Source of the DNA: Marinihelvus sp036351115
GTDB lineage: Bacteria > Pseudomonadota > Gammaproteobacteria > Xanthomonadales > SZUA-36
Reading direction: 5' to 3'
Assembly (NCBI GenBank): GCA_036351115.1
Contig: JAZBOL010000096.1
Span: forward strand, 124,001 to 188,000
Length of the DNA stretch: 64,000 nucleotides
The first letter of the stretch is position 1; every line of letters starts with the position of its first letter. Shown here one piece after another: positions 8,580-16,874 of this stretch. The position numbers and the translations under genes are program-made. Under the pieces are notes generated by a model. The model was not told the origin of the DNA. It saw only the letters and a list, made by a program, of their open reading frames with translations, and made no database searches.

Positions 8580-9454
8580 CAATCATCGCCATCCTCCTCG
8601 CCTTCGGCCTGTGCTACTTCATTCGTGAACTCGGACGCCTGCACCGATTCGAGTGGCTTGGACCCTTCGTGCAGCGTTGTCAGAAGGCGCTCGGCGCGCT
8701 GCCGCTATGGGGCGGCGTGACCGGATTCCTGGTGCTGACACTGCTGCCCCTGCTGGCCATTGGTCTGCTGAATGGCCTGGCGTTTGCGCTCCTGGGCACG
8801 CTCGGCGGCTTCCTCCTGTCCGTCGCCGTACTGATTTACACCTTCGGACCACACGATCTCGACACGGACATCGACGCCATCGTCCATGCGGAGGACGACG
8901 ACGCGCAGGCCAGGGCCATGCAGAACCTCCTCGGACACTGCCCCCCGGACAACGAGGCCTGCATGGAAAAGGCGGTCGAAGCCGTTTTCCGCGAGGCCCT
9001 CGAGCGCTGGTTCGGCACGATTTTCTGGTTCGCGATACTCGGGGTATACGGCGCTGTCCTGTATCGACTGACGGACCGCATCACGGCCGGGGGCATCGAC
9101 CTGCCTCCCGGCCAGCTGGCCCTGTTTACCCGCCTTCGCCAGGTGCTCGAGTGGCCCGTGGCGCAGCTCATGACCCTGGCCCTGGGCCTGGCCACGGATT
9201 TCGATTCCGTTCACAAGGCGTGGAAGGAGTACCACGACGAACAGGGCCACGGACTCTTCGAGGGCGACAACGGTTTCCTGTACACCGCCGCGACGCGCAT
9301 CGTCCTCACCGGCCACGCGGCGCGGGACGGCTACGCCGACCAGCTGTCCGGCCCCCTGGCCTGCCTGCGCCAGGCCATGGACCTCATCTGGCGCGTGCTC
9401 GGGGTGTGGCTGACCGTGCTCGCCGTGTTGCTGCTGATCGACGTGGTGGCATGA
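8576..9454 (+). CDS. ampE: AmpE-like / CobD-CbiB-family inner-membrane protein
   Basis: 292 residues, overlapping nudC by 4 bp. Hydrophobic segments lie near residues 1-20, 45-90, 145-165 and 270-292, with the block FGPHDLDTDIDAIV and, later, EALERWFGTIFWFAILG, which I recognise from AmpE proteins of gammaproteobacteria. AmpE is described as a modulator of beta-lactamase induction; its biochemistry is not settled. It is not next to ampD here, so the symbol is tentative. The next gene is a cobalamin-binding protein, which may point to the related CobD family instead. Confidence 0.62.
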   Translation: MTIIAILLAFGLCYFIRELGRLHRFEWLGPFVQRCQKALGALPLWGGVTGFLVLTLLPLLAIGLLNGLAFALLGTLGGFLLSVAVLIYTFGPHDLDTDIDAIVHAEDDDAQARAMQNLLGHCPPDNEACMEKAVEAVFREALERWFGTIFWFAILGVYGAVLYRLTDRITAGGIDLPPGQLALFTRLRQVLEWPVAQLMTLALGLATDFDSVHKAWKEYHDEQGHGLFEGDNGFLYTAATRIVLTGHAARDGYADQLSGPLACLRQAMDLIWRVLGVWLTVLAVLLLIDVVA

Positions 9455-10395
9455 CGCCATCCGGAAGGCGCCACGGCGGTCCGGCGGCCCTGCCCGCCCT
9501 GCTGGCCCTGGCGCTCCCGTTGCTTTGCGCATCCGGCGCCGCTTCGACCCCCGATCCGACCCCTGCCAGGTCGACCATCGAGCTCACCCAGCACGGCGGC
9601 GGCACCCTGAGACTCGAGCAGCCGGCGCGGCGCATCGTCACCCTGGCGCCCCACCTCGCGGAGCTGGTGTTCCTCGCCGGCGCCGGCGAACGGCTCGTGG
9701 CCACGGTGGCCTACAGTGACACCCCCGCCGAGGCGTCCGAACTGCCCCGCATCGGCGATGCCTTCCGTTTCGACCTCGAGCGCCTCGTCGCCCTGGAGCC
9801 GGATCTCGTGCTTGCCTGGGACTCGGGCAATCCCGACGCCGCCCTGGCGGCCATGGATCGCCTGGGCCTGCCGGTCTGGCGAACCGAGATCCGCGACATT
9901 CCCGCCATGGCCAGGCTGATCGAAGACCTGGCCTCGGCAACCCGCCTGCCGACGTCTCCCGAAGCCGACGCGGTAAGGGCGCGATGGGCGGCCCTCGGTG
10001 AGCGCTACGCGGGCCAGCGCCCGCTTCGCTATTTCTACCAGGTGGCCGAACGGCCGCTGTACACGATCAACGGCGAACACCTCGTCAGCCAGGCACTGGC
10101 GGCCTGCGGAGGCGTGAACGTTTTCGCGGACCTGCCGACGCTGGCGCCGCAGATTGGCGCCGAGGCGGTCATCGCGGCCGACCCGGAAATCCTGCTGGCG
10201 GGACGGTTCGACCCGGACAGCGATCCCCTGGCGGGATGGCGCGACTGGCCGGGCCTCGGCGCCGTGCAGCGAGACGCCTTCATCCTGCTGCCGGCGGACC
10301 GGATCAACCGCGCGACACCCCGAATGCTCGACGCGCTCGAGGCGGCCTGCGCCCGCATGGACGAACACCGTTCCCGGTATGGAGCGGCGCCGTGA
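9451..10395 (+). CDS. BtuF-like periplasmic cobalamin/heme-type substrate-binding protein
   Basis: 314 residues from ATG 9451, overlapping the previous stop. A signal peptide (PALPALLALALPLLCASGAAS) is followed by a two-lobed class-III binding-protein fold: RRIVTLAPHLAELVFLAGAG, then LVALEPDLVLAWDSGNP, a long linking helix, and DPEILLAGRFDP. This matches BtuF-type vitamin B12-binding proteins, although iron-siderophore binders share the fold. No permease or ATPase partner is in the window. The product should act in the periplasm. Confidence 0.78.
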   Translation: MTPSGRRHGGPAALPALLALALPLLCASGAASTPDPTPARSTIELTQHGGGTLRLEQPARRIVTLAPHLAELVFLAGAGERLVATVAYSDTPAEASELPRIGDAFRFDLERLVALEPDLVLAWDSGNPDAALAAMDRLGLPVWRTEIRDIPAMARLIEDLASATRLPTSPEADAVRARWAALGERYAGQRPLRYFYQVAERPLYTINGEHLVSQALAACGGVNVFADLPTLAPQIGAEAVIAADPEILLAGRFDPDSDPLAGWRDWPGLGAVQRDAFILLPADRINRATPRMLDALEAACARMDEHRSRYGAAP

Positions 10396-11612
10396 CGCAA
10401 ACGCTCGTGTCCAGTCCGGCGGGGGTCATGGCGGTCCTGATCGCCGTGGTGGCGTTCTGGTTCTGGCTGGAAAAAACCACCAACTGGAAACTCTTCAATT
10501 ACCTGCCGCCCCTGATCTTCATCTACGCCTCGCCGGTGCTGCTGTCGAACACGGGCGTCATCCCGTTCCGCAGCGAAGCCTACGATTTCCTGCGCCAGTA
10601 CGGCCTGCCGATTTTCATCGTCCTCATGTTGATCAAGGTCGACGTGGTCGGCGCCGTTCGCATCATGGGCAAGGGCGTCTTCGTCATGCTGCTCGGCAGC
10701 GTCGGCGTGGTGGTGGGGGGCATCCTGACCTACTGGCTGGGTCAGAACCTGGCCTGGACCTGGGGTGACACGCAGATCCTCCCGTTGCCCGTGGACAGCT
10801 GGAAGGCCTTCGGGTCCCTCGCGGGAAGCTGGATCGGCGGTACGGGCAACATGACTGCGGCCCATGCCGCCCTGGGAGGCGGCAGCGAGCACCTGGGCCT
10901 CGCCGCCGCGGCGGACCAGATGATCTATCTCCTGTGGTTGCCGCTGCTGCTGGGCAGCAAGGCCTTCGCCGAGCGTTTCAACCGCTGGGCGCGCGTGCCG
11001 GAAGGGCGGATCGAGGCCATGGAGCGCGCCGCCGCGGCGCATGACGCCGGTGACCACGCACCCTCCTTCAACCAGCTGGTCCTCCTGGCCCTGGTGGCGG
11101 TGGGTGTCACTGCCGTGTCCATCGCCCTGGCCGACGTGCTGCCGCCGGTGGTGGTGGGCGGCGCCACGGTCATCTCTACCGGCACCTGGCTGATTCTCGT
11201 GGTGACGACCCTGGGGCTCGTCGCCTCGGCCACGCCGGCCCGCCGCCTGCCGGCCGCCCAGTCCATCGCCCTCGCCATCATTTACGTCTATGTCGCGCGG
11301 GTCGGCGCCACCATGAACCTCGCCGAGATCGACTGGGGCGAGGCGGTCGGTTTCATCGCCATGGCCTACCTCTGGATCGCCGTGCACGGGGCCTTCATTC
11401 TCGCCGGCGCCTTCGCGTTCCGGGTCGATGTCCACACGGTCGCCATCGCCTCGGCGGCGAACGTGGGGGGCGCGGCTTCGGCGCCGGTCGTGGCGGCGCA
11501 CCACCGGGAGAGCCTGGTGCCGGCCTCGATCCTCATGGCGCTGATCGGCTATGCCGTGGGCAACTACCTCGCCATTTTCACCGGCCAGGTCGGCCAGATC
11601 ATCGGTGGCTGA
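10392..11612 (+). CDS. DUF819-family integral membrane protein
   Basis: 406 residues from GTG 10392, overlapping the btuF-like stop (GTGA). About ten to twelve hydrophobic segments cover most of the protein. GSWIGGTGNMTAAHAAL and ASAANVGGAASAPVVAAHH are the two re-entrant-like glycine-rich motifs seen in DUF819 (YjcL-type) proteins, whose substrate is unknown. A charged cytoplasmic linker around residues 200-225 separates two halves. The function is not known; a transporter is the inference. Confidence 0.8.
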   Translation: MTQTLVSSPAGVMAVLIAVVAFWFWLEKTTNWKLFNYLPPLIFIYASPVLLSNTGVIPFRSEAYDFLRQYGLPIFIVLMLIKVDVVGAVRIMGKGVFVMLLGSVGVVVGGILTYWLGQNLAWTWGDTQILPLPVDSWKAFGSLAGSWIGGTGNMTAAHAALGGGSEHLGLAAAADQMIYLLWLPLLLGSKAFAERFNRWARVPEGRIEAMERAAAAHDAGDHAPSFNQLVLLALVAVGVTAVSIALADVLPPVVVGGATVISTGTWLILVVTTLGLVASATPARRLPAAQSIALAIIYVYVARVGATMNLAEIDWGEAVGFIAMAYLWIAVHGAFILAGAFAFRVDVHTVAIASAANVGGAASAPVVAAHHRESLVPASILMALIGYAVGNYLAIFTGQVGQIIGG

Positions 11613-11615
11613 GGC

Positions 11616-12599
11616 ATGAGCACGCTGCGACGACGAACGGCGGAGCTGCTGGAGGCGCACCGACCCGACGACCCGGTGGGCCGGAGCATCGACGGGTTTC
11701 TCGTCGTGCTCATCATCGCCAACGTGACCGCGATCATCCTCGAAACCGTGCCGGAGCTCCGGCTCCGCTACACCGCGTTCTTCCTGGGATTCGAATTATT
11801 CAGCATCGTCATCTTCACCATCGAATACCTGGCGCGGCTGTGGTCCTGCGTCGAAAAACCGCTGGACGACGACGTCAGCCCCCGGCAGTCACGGTTGGCC
11901 TGGATGGTCTCTCCCCTGGGCCTGATCGACCTGCTGGCCATTGCACCCTTTTACCTCTTGCTGCTCATGCCGGACCAGTCCGCCGAAGCGCTGCTCATGC
12001 TGCGGATTTTCCGGGGACTCCGCCTGCTCCGCGTGTTCAAGCTGGCGCGCTACAGCCCTGCCATGGGCGTGATGAGTTCGGTGATCCGCAAGGAGGCGCC
12101 GGTTTTGATGGTTGCCGCCTCGATCATCCTGGTCATCCTGGTTTTCGCTTCCTGGGGCATCTTCCTGCTGGAACGGGATCTTCAGCCCGAGGTGTTCGGC
12201 AACATTCCCCAGGCGATGTGGTGGTCCATCGTGACCCTGACCACCGTGGGCTATGGCGACGTGGTGCCCCTGACCACGGGCGGAAAAGTCTTTGCGGGCA
12301 TCGTGTCCCTGCTCGGCATCGCCATGCTGGCCCTGCCGGCCGCTATCATGGCTTCCGGATTTTCCCGCGAGCTGCATGGTCGATCGAAAGCCTACCAGCG
12401 CGCCGTGGAAATGGCGCTCGCCAACGGCCATGTGTCGGAGAACGAGGCCGAGCAGCTGGAAGTCCTCCGGGAGGAACTGGGCATTTCCAGCGAGGAAGCG
12501 GTCAATACGCTCATCGGGGCGCGCCACGCGCGGTACCGCGAAGGCCATTGCCCCCACTGTGGCGAATCGCTCTCGGACTCGGGCACCGGACCCGGCTGA
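11616..12599 (+). CDS. Voltage-gated-type potassium channel
   Basis: 327 residues, 3 bp after the DUF819 gene. A six-segment architecture is visible: S1 to S4 in residues 25-160, with an arginine-rich S4-like stretch (LRIFRGLRLLRVFKLARY), then the pore with the K+ selectivity filter in TLTTVGYGDVVP and an S6 (FAGIVSLLGIAMLALPAAIM). The C-terminal cytoplasmic tail ends with an isolated CPHC pair (GHCPHCGESL). It ends the erpA run and converges with the TSUP gene 44 bp away. Confidence 0.9.
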   Translation: MSTLRRRTAELLEAHRPDDPVGRSIDGFLVVLIIANVTAIILETVPELRLRYTAFFLGFELFSIVIFTIEYLARLWSCVEKPLDDDVSPRQSRLAWMVSPLGLIDLLAIAPFYLLLLMPDQSAEALLMLRIFRGLRLLRVFKLARYSPAMGVMSSVIRKEAPVLMVAASIILVILVFASWGIFLLERDLQPEVFGNIPQAMWWSIVTLTTVGYGDVVPLTTGGKVFAGIVSLLGIAMLALPAAIMASGFSRELHGRSKAYQRAVEMALANGHVSENEAEQLEVLREELGISSEEAVNTLIGARHARYREGHCPHCGESLSDSGTGPG

Positions 12600-12643
12600 G
12601 TTGCCGCCCGGCCTGAATCGTCAGCGGCCAACGTGGCGAAGCT

Positions 12644-13432
12644 TCAGATCAGGCCGAACCCCAGCAAGCCGGCAATGGCCAGGAGCAGGACGCCGGTGAA
12701 CGTCTGTACCCAGTCCATGGTGATTTTTTCCAGGTAGCGCTTGCCCAGGAGAACACCGGCGAAAGCCGCCAGGCAGCCGGTCACGACCAGCCCCCAGCCT
12801 TCGGCCGGCAACTCGACGGCGTTTCCGGCCAGCAGCAAGAGTCCGAAGTAGGTGGCCAGGCGCACCGCGTCCACGAGCAGGCCGATCATGCTGGACGTGC
12901 CCACGAAGGTCCGGGTGTCCATGCCCGTTTTCACGAGAAAGGCGGAGCGCAGGGCGCCCTGGTGCCCGGAAAGGCCGCCGAAGAAACCCGAGAGCAGCCC
13001 GCCGACGAGGTAGTGGGCGCGATCGAAACGGATGCCGCGAAGCCGCGGCAGGAGTTCGAACAGGGCGAAGAAGAACATGAGCGCGCCCATGACCAGCTTC
13101 AGAGGCGTGATCTGGGCTTCCCAGGCGCCGAGGGACCAGGTCAGCAGGGGCTCGCGAACGCTGAACCAGCCCAGCAGCGCGGCCCCGAAAACGGCGGCGA
13201 CGATCGCCGGCAGACCGAAACGCAGGACCGTATCCCGGTCGGCGAAGCGTCCGAGCAGGGACACCTTGAAGACGTTGTTCGCCCCGTGGACGACGGCCGT
13301 GGCGCCCACCGCCACCTCGACGGGAAAGAACAGGGCGAACACGGGCAACAGCAGGGTGCCGAGCCCGAAGCCGCTGTACAGGGTCAGCCCGGCAGCGAAC
13401 AGGGCGGCGAGGGCGACGATGAGAAAAGACAC
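12644..13432 (-). CDS. TSUP-family permease (TauE/SafE type)
   Basis: 262 residues, eight hydrophobic segments in two repeats. The first repeat has LYSGFGLGTLLLPVFALFFP and the second LLSGFFGGLSGHQGALRS, the two family signatures. Members export or import small sulfur or carbon anions such as sulfite or sulfoacetate; the substrate is not evident here. It is the last gene of a tyrS-mutT-TSUP unit with 2-3 bp gaps. Confidence 0.88.
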   Translation of the reverse strand: MSFLIVALAALFAAGLTLYSGFGLGTLLLPVFALFFPVEVAVGATAVVHGANNVFKVSLLGRFADRDTVLRFGLPAIVAAVFGAALLGWFSVREPLLTWSLGAWEAQITPLKLVMGALMFFFALFELLPRLRGIRFDRAHYLVGGLLSGFFGGLSGHQGALRSAFLVKTGMDTRTFVGTSSMIGLLVDAVRLATYFGLLLLAGNAVELPAEGWGLVVTGCLAAFAGVLLGKRYLEKITMDWVQTFTGVLLLAIAGLLGFGLI

Positions 13433-13435
13433 GGC

Positions 13436-14047
13436 TCAGTCCGTGTCGGTCGGCGCCAGGGGGTGCCGGGCGACCGCCTCGATCCGGTCGCGCAGGATCA
13501 ATTCGTGGTCGACCATGCGGTCATCGTCGAAAATCCAGTTGCCCACGAAGGCCTGGCCCCGCAGCAACAGGGGCAGCCAGAGTGCATCGTCTTCCCACAT
13601 GAGGTCGTAGGGGATGGCGTCGATGGGCGTCCAGCGGGGGGCGGCTTCCGGCGTTTCCCGGGGCTCGCCGCGGTAAGTCCCGGTTCGGAAGACGAAGCAG
13701 TGAATGGAATAACCGTCCACGAACTGGAATCGGTGCTCACCGAGGCACTCGATGTCCGCCACCTCGATGCCGAGCTCTTCCCGGCATTCGCGAACCGCGC
13801 ACTGTTCGACCGTCTCACCGGGATCGACCTTGCCGCCGGGGCCGTTGACCTTTCCCTTGCCGAGCCCCCGCTTCTTGTCGATGAGCAACACCTGGTCGCC
13901 TTCCTGGACGAATACCAGGGTGGCGGTGTCAACGGCCCGCCAGCGCCGCCAGTCGATTTCTCCGACCCGTCGGGCCTGGCCGTAGTCACGGAGCGGATCG
14001 CTGTCGGCACTCCCGGCCTCCGACAAAAGGACGCTGTCGCCGGCCAT
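13436..14047 (-). CDS. MutT-like Nudix hydrolase (8-oxo-dGTP diphosphatase type)
   Basis: 203 residues. The Nudix box is complete (GGKVDPGETVEQ, then CAVRECREELGI), preceded by a substrate-binding strand TLVFVQEGDQVLLIDKKRGL and GKGKVNGPGG, typical of the MutT/MTH1 class that clears oxidised purine nucleotides. About 38 residues before the domain have no recognisable feature and a later start is possible. It lies 2 bp after the tyrS stop and 3 bp before the TSUP gene. Confidence 0.82.
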   Translation of the reverse strand: MAGDSVLLSEAGSADSDPLRDYGQARRVGEIDWRRWRAVDTATLVFVQEGDQVLLIDKKRGLGKGKVNGPGGKVDPGETVEQCAVRECREELGIEVADIECLGEHRFQFVDGYSIHCFVFRTGTYRGEPRETPEAAPRWTPIDAIPYDLMWEDDALWLPLLLRGQAFVGNWIFDDDRMVDHELILRDRIEAVARHPLAPTDTD

Positions 14048-14049
14048 GC

Positions 14050-15249
14050 TCAGCGAATGGACACGCGACAGAACTTGCGTTTGCCGACCTGCAGCACGCC
14101 GCCGAAGCCCGACCCGAGCACGAGGCTGCGATCGGAGACTTTTTCACCGTCGATCCGGACACCGCCCTGCTGGATCATGCGGAACGCCTCGGAGTTGCTG
14201 GCGGTCAGCCCGCAGGCGCTCAGGGCCGCCGCGATGCCGATGCCCTCCGGCCCCGGCTCGAGGGTCCGTGCCGGCATGTCTTCGGGCATTTCACCCTGGC
14301 GGAACCGTGCGATGAAGGTTTCGCGCGCCGCGTCGGCAGCGGCCCTGTCATGAAACCGCTCGACAATCTCCTCGCACAGGAGGAACTTGATGTCGCGCGG
14401 ATTTTCACCCTCGGCCACGCGCTGTTTCAGGGCCTCGAGCTCCTCGTTGGGGCGGAAGCTGAGCAGGTCGAAGTAACGCCACATGAGGTCGTCGGAAATG
14501 GACATGAGCTTGCCGAACATCTCGTCCGGGGCGTCCGTGATGCCGACGTAGTTGCCCAGGGACTTGGACATTTTCTGAACCCCGTCCAGGCCTTCGAGCA
14601 GCGGCAGGGTGATGATGACCTGGGGCGCCTGGCCGTACTGCTGCTGCAAAGTCCGGCCCACGAGCAGATTGAACTTCTGGTCCGTCCCGCCCATTTCCAC
14701 GTCCGCTTCGAGACAGACCGAGTCGTAGCCCTGGGCCAGGGGATAGAGGAATTCGTGCACGGCGATGGGCTCTCCGGAACGATAGCGCTTTTCGAAATCG
14801 TCCCGCTCGAGCATGCGCGCCACCGTGTACTTCGCCGCCAGCCGGATCATGCCTTCCGAGCCCAGTTCGTTGATCCACTCGGAGTTGAAACGAATCTCCG
14901 TCCTTTCCCGGTCGAGAATCTTGAACACCTGCTGGGCGTAGGTTTCTGCGTTGGCCTCGACCTCGTCCCGGGTGAGGGGCTTGCGGGTCACGTTCTTGCC
15001 CGTGGGGTCGCCGATCATGCCGGTGAAGTCGCCGATGAGGAAGATCACCTGGTGCCCGAGGTCCTGGAACTGGCGCATCTTGTTGATGATGACCGTGTGG
15101 CCGAGGTGCAGATCCGGGGCCGTGGGATCGAACCCAACCTTCACCCGCAGCGTCTTGCCGGACTTGAGCCGTTCCTCCAGTTCTTCCGGTTTGATGATTT
15201 CATCGGTGCCCCGGGCGATCAGCTCCAGGGCGCTTTGTACATCATTCAT
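14050..15249 (-). CDS. tyrS: Tyrosyl-tRNA synthetase (TyrZ-type)
   Basis: 399 residues from the ATG encoding MNDVQSALEL. Class-I synthetase: HLGHT (HIGH motif), GDFTGMIGDPTGKN, and KMSKSLGN (KMSKS motif), followed by a C-terminal S4 RNA-binding domain (IQQGGVRIDGEKVSDRS). The KMSKS form and length place it in the TyrZ subtype rather than the E. coli TyrS subtype, which has KFGKT. It charges tRNA-Tyr. It is divergent from the M23 peptidase gene. Confidence 0.96.
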   Translation of the reverse strand: MNDVQSALELIARGTDEIIKPEELEERLKSGKTLRVKVGFDPTAPDLHLGHTVIINKMRQFQDLGHQVIFLIGDFTGMIGDPTGKNVTRKPLTRDEVEANAETYAQQVFKILDRERTEIRFNSEWINELGSEGMIRLAAKYTVARMLERDDFEKRYRSGEPIAVHEFLYPLAQGYDSVCLEADVEMGGTDQKFNLLVGRTLQQQYGQAPQVIITLPLLEGLDGVQKMSKSLGNYVGITDAPDEMFGKLMSISDDLMWRYFDLLSFRPNEELEALKQRVAEGENPRDIKFLLCEEIVERFHDRAAADAARETFIARFRQGEMPEDMPARTLEPGPEGIGIAAALSACGLTASNSEAFRMIQQGGVRIDGEKVSDRSLVLGSGFGGVLQVGKRKFCRVSIR

Positions 15250-15428
15250 GTCGGGTTCCGGTGCCAGGTTCGCTGCAGAACAAGCGCGCATTGTAGCCTC
15301 CGGTGTATCCGCCGGGTACCGCTGCCGCGCCAGCCGCCGGCTTCGCCGGGCCCACCGGTCCATTTGACCGGATCGGGGGGTATCGCTAAGGTTACGCCAG
15401 CCAGAACTTCCGCCCGGTAGCGGTGTCC

Positions 15429-16874
15429 ATGCGCGCAATGAACACAAGAACCTTGTTCGACAAGGCGGTGAACTGGTTCGAACGCCAGTCCTGGCGCCCC
15501 CATATTACCCGCACCCGCGTGGCCGTCACCGGCGTGACCCTGATCGCCGTGGGGCTGGCCCTGGGCGGGCTGGACCGCCAGGCGCCGACGGACGCCGACC
15601 TCGCGGCCAAGACCCGGGCCCTGGTGCTCCCGGATTACCCGGCGGGCGCAGACGCCATTACCGACTCCCTCGCGGCGCCGGACACCGGTGTGGAAGAGGC
15701 CATGGCGGCGCTGGACGCAGCGGCCGGCATGACCACGCCGCAGCTGGCCGCCCTGACGCCGGCGACACGCCGGCTCGAGGCCTGGGAATCGGTGGAGGTC
15801 CGTCGCGGCCAGACCCTGGACCGGATTTTCCGCGACCAGTCCTTCAGCGTCGGGCTGCTGCACGAAATCCTGTCGCTCAACGACGACACGAAGCGACTGA
15901 CACGGATTCGACCCGGCGATGTCTTCGAATTCCAGCGTGGGGCGGAAGGATCGCTTCAGCGCATGCGCTTCCCCATCGACGAGAATGCCTACCTGATCGT
16001 GAACGTCGAGCCGGAGGGACCGGTGGCGTCGCGCCAGGAGCGGGAGCTGTTCCGGGAAACGGTCGAGGCGGAAGGTCGCATCGATTCCTCGCTGTTCAAC
16101 GCCGCCAAGGCTGCGGGCATGAGCGACAACCTGACGATGCAGCTGGCCAACATCTTCGCCTGGGACATCGATTTCGCGCTCGATATCCGGGCCGGTGATC
16201 GCTTTTTCGTGCTGTACGAGAAGGTGTATCGCGACGGGGAATACCTGCGGGACGGGGACATCCTGGCCGCGACCTTCGTCAACCAGGGCGAGCGCTTCCA
16301 GGCCCTGCGATTCATGGACGAAGACGGGGACATCGCCTACTTCGCCCCCGACGGCCGTCCCATGAAGAAGGCATTTCTGCGCGCCCCGCTCAACTTTTCC
16401 CGGGTCAGCTCCAGTTTCAATCCCCGGCGCTTCCACCCGGTGCTCCGTCGCATCAAGCCGCACAACGGTATCGATTACGTGGCCCCGGTCGGTACGCCGA
16501 TCCTCGCCGCCGGCGCGGGCCGCGTGATCAAGTCGGGCTACGACAAGTACAACGGACACCACGTGTTCATCCAGCACCCGGGCAGCATCGTCACCAAGTA
16601 CCTGCACTTCAAGGAGCGCCGGGTCAAAAAGGGCCAGAGCGTGAAGCAGGGGCAGGTCATCGGCACCCTCGGCGCCACCGGCATGGTCACGGGGGCGCAC
16701 CTGCACTACGAATTCGTGGTCAACGGGGTGCACCGCAATCCGCGCACCGTGCCCCTCCCCAAGGCCGACCCGCTGACCGGCGACGCCCTGGCGAGCTTCC
16801 AGGCTGCCGCCGCTCCCTGGCAAACCCGCCTGGGCCGCCTCGAATCCGCTTCCCTCTACGCCGCGCGGGAGTGA
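15429..16874 (+). CDS. Murein endopeptidase, M23 family (MepM/OapA-like)
   Basis: 481 residues from ATG 15429; GTG 15423 and ATG 15438 are in-frame alternatives and no strong ribosome-binding site decides. An N-terminal transmembrane helix (residues about 27-45) anchors a LysM-like/OapA region (VEVRRGQTLDRIF) and a long linker, then the LytM catalytic domain with HNGIDYVAPVGTPI (HxxxD zinc ligands) and HLHYEFVVNG (HxH). It should cleave peptide cross-links in the periplasm, as MepM does for wall expansion. It overlaps anmK by 4 bp. Confidence 0.9.
   Translation: MRAMNTRTLFDKAVNWFERQSWRPHITRTRVAVTGVTLIAVGLALGGLDRQAPTDADLAAKTRALVLPDYPAGADAITDSLAAPDTGVEEAMAALDAAAGMTTPQLAALTPATRRLEAWESVEVRRGQTLDRIFRDQSFSVGLLHEILSLNDDTKRLTRIRPGDVFEFQRGAEGSLQRMRFPIDENAYLIVNVEPEGPVASRQERELFRETVEAEGRIDSSLFNAAKAAGMSDNLTMQLANIFAWDIDFALDIRAGDRFFVLYEKVYRDGEYLRDGDILAATFVNQGERFQALRFMDEDGDIAYFAPDGRPMKKAFLRAPLNFSRVSSSFNPRRFHPVLRRIKPHNGIDYVAPVGTPILAAGAGRVIKSGYDKYNGHHVFIQHPGSIVTKYLHFKERRVKKGQSVKQGQVIGTLGATGMVTGAHLHYEFVVNGVHRNPRTVPLPKADPLTGDALASFQAAAAPWQTRLGRLESASLYAARE

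Noticed and set aside
10035..11660. Long minus-strand frame over btuF-like and DUF819 genes
   Set aside because: Protein is His/Arg/Asp-rich with no domain; the plus strand has real membrane and binding-protein signatures.
12609..12656. 8-bp inverted repeat (CGGCCTGA / TCAGGCCG) between the convergent K+ channel and TSUP genes
   Set aside because: The arms are 32 bp apart without a T-run, so it is not convincing as a terminator; recorded only.
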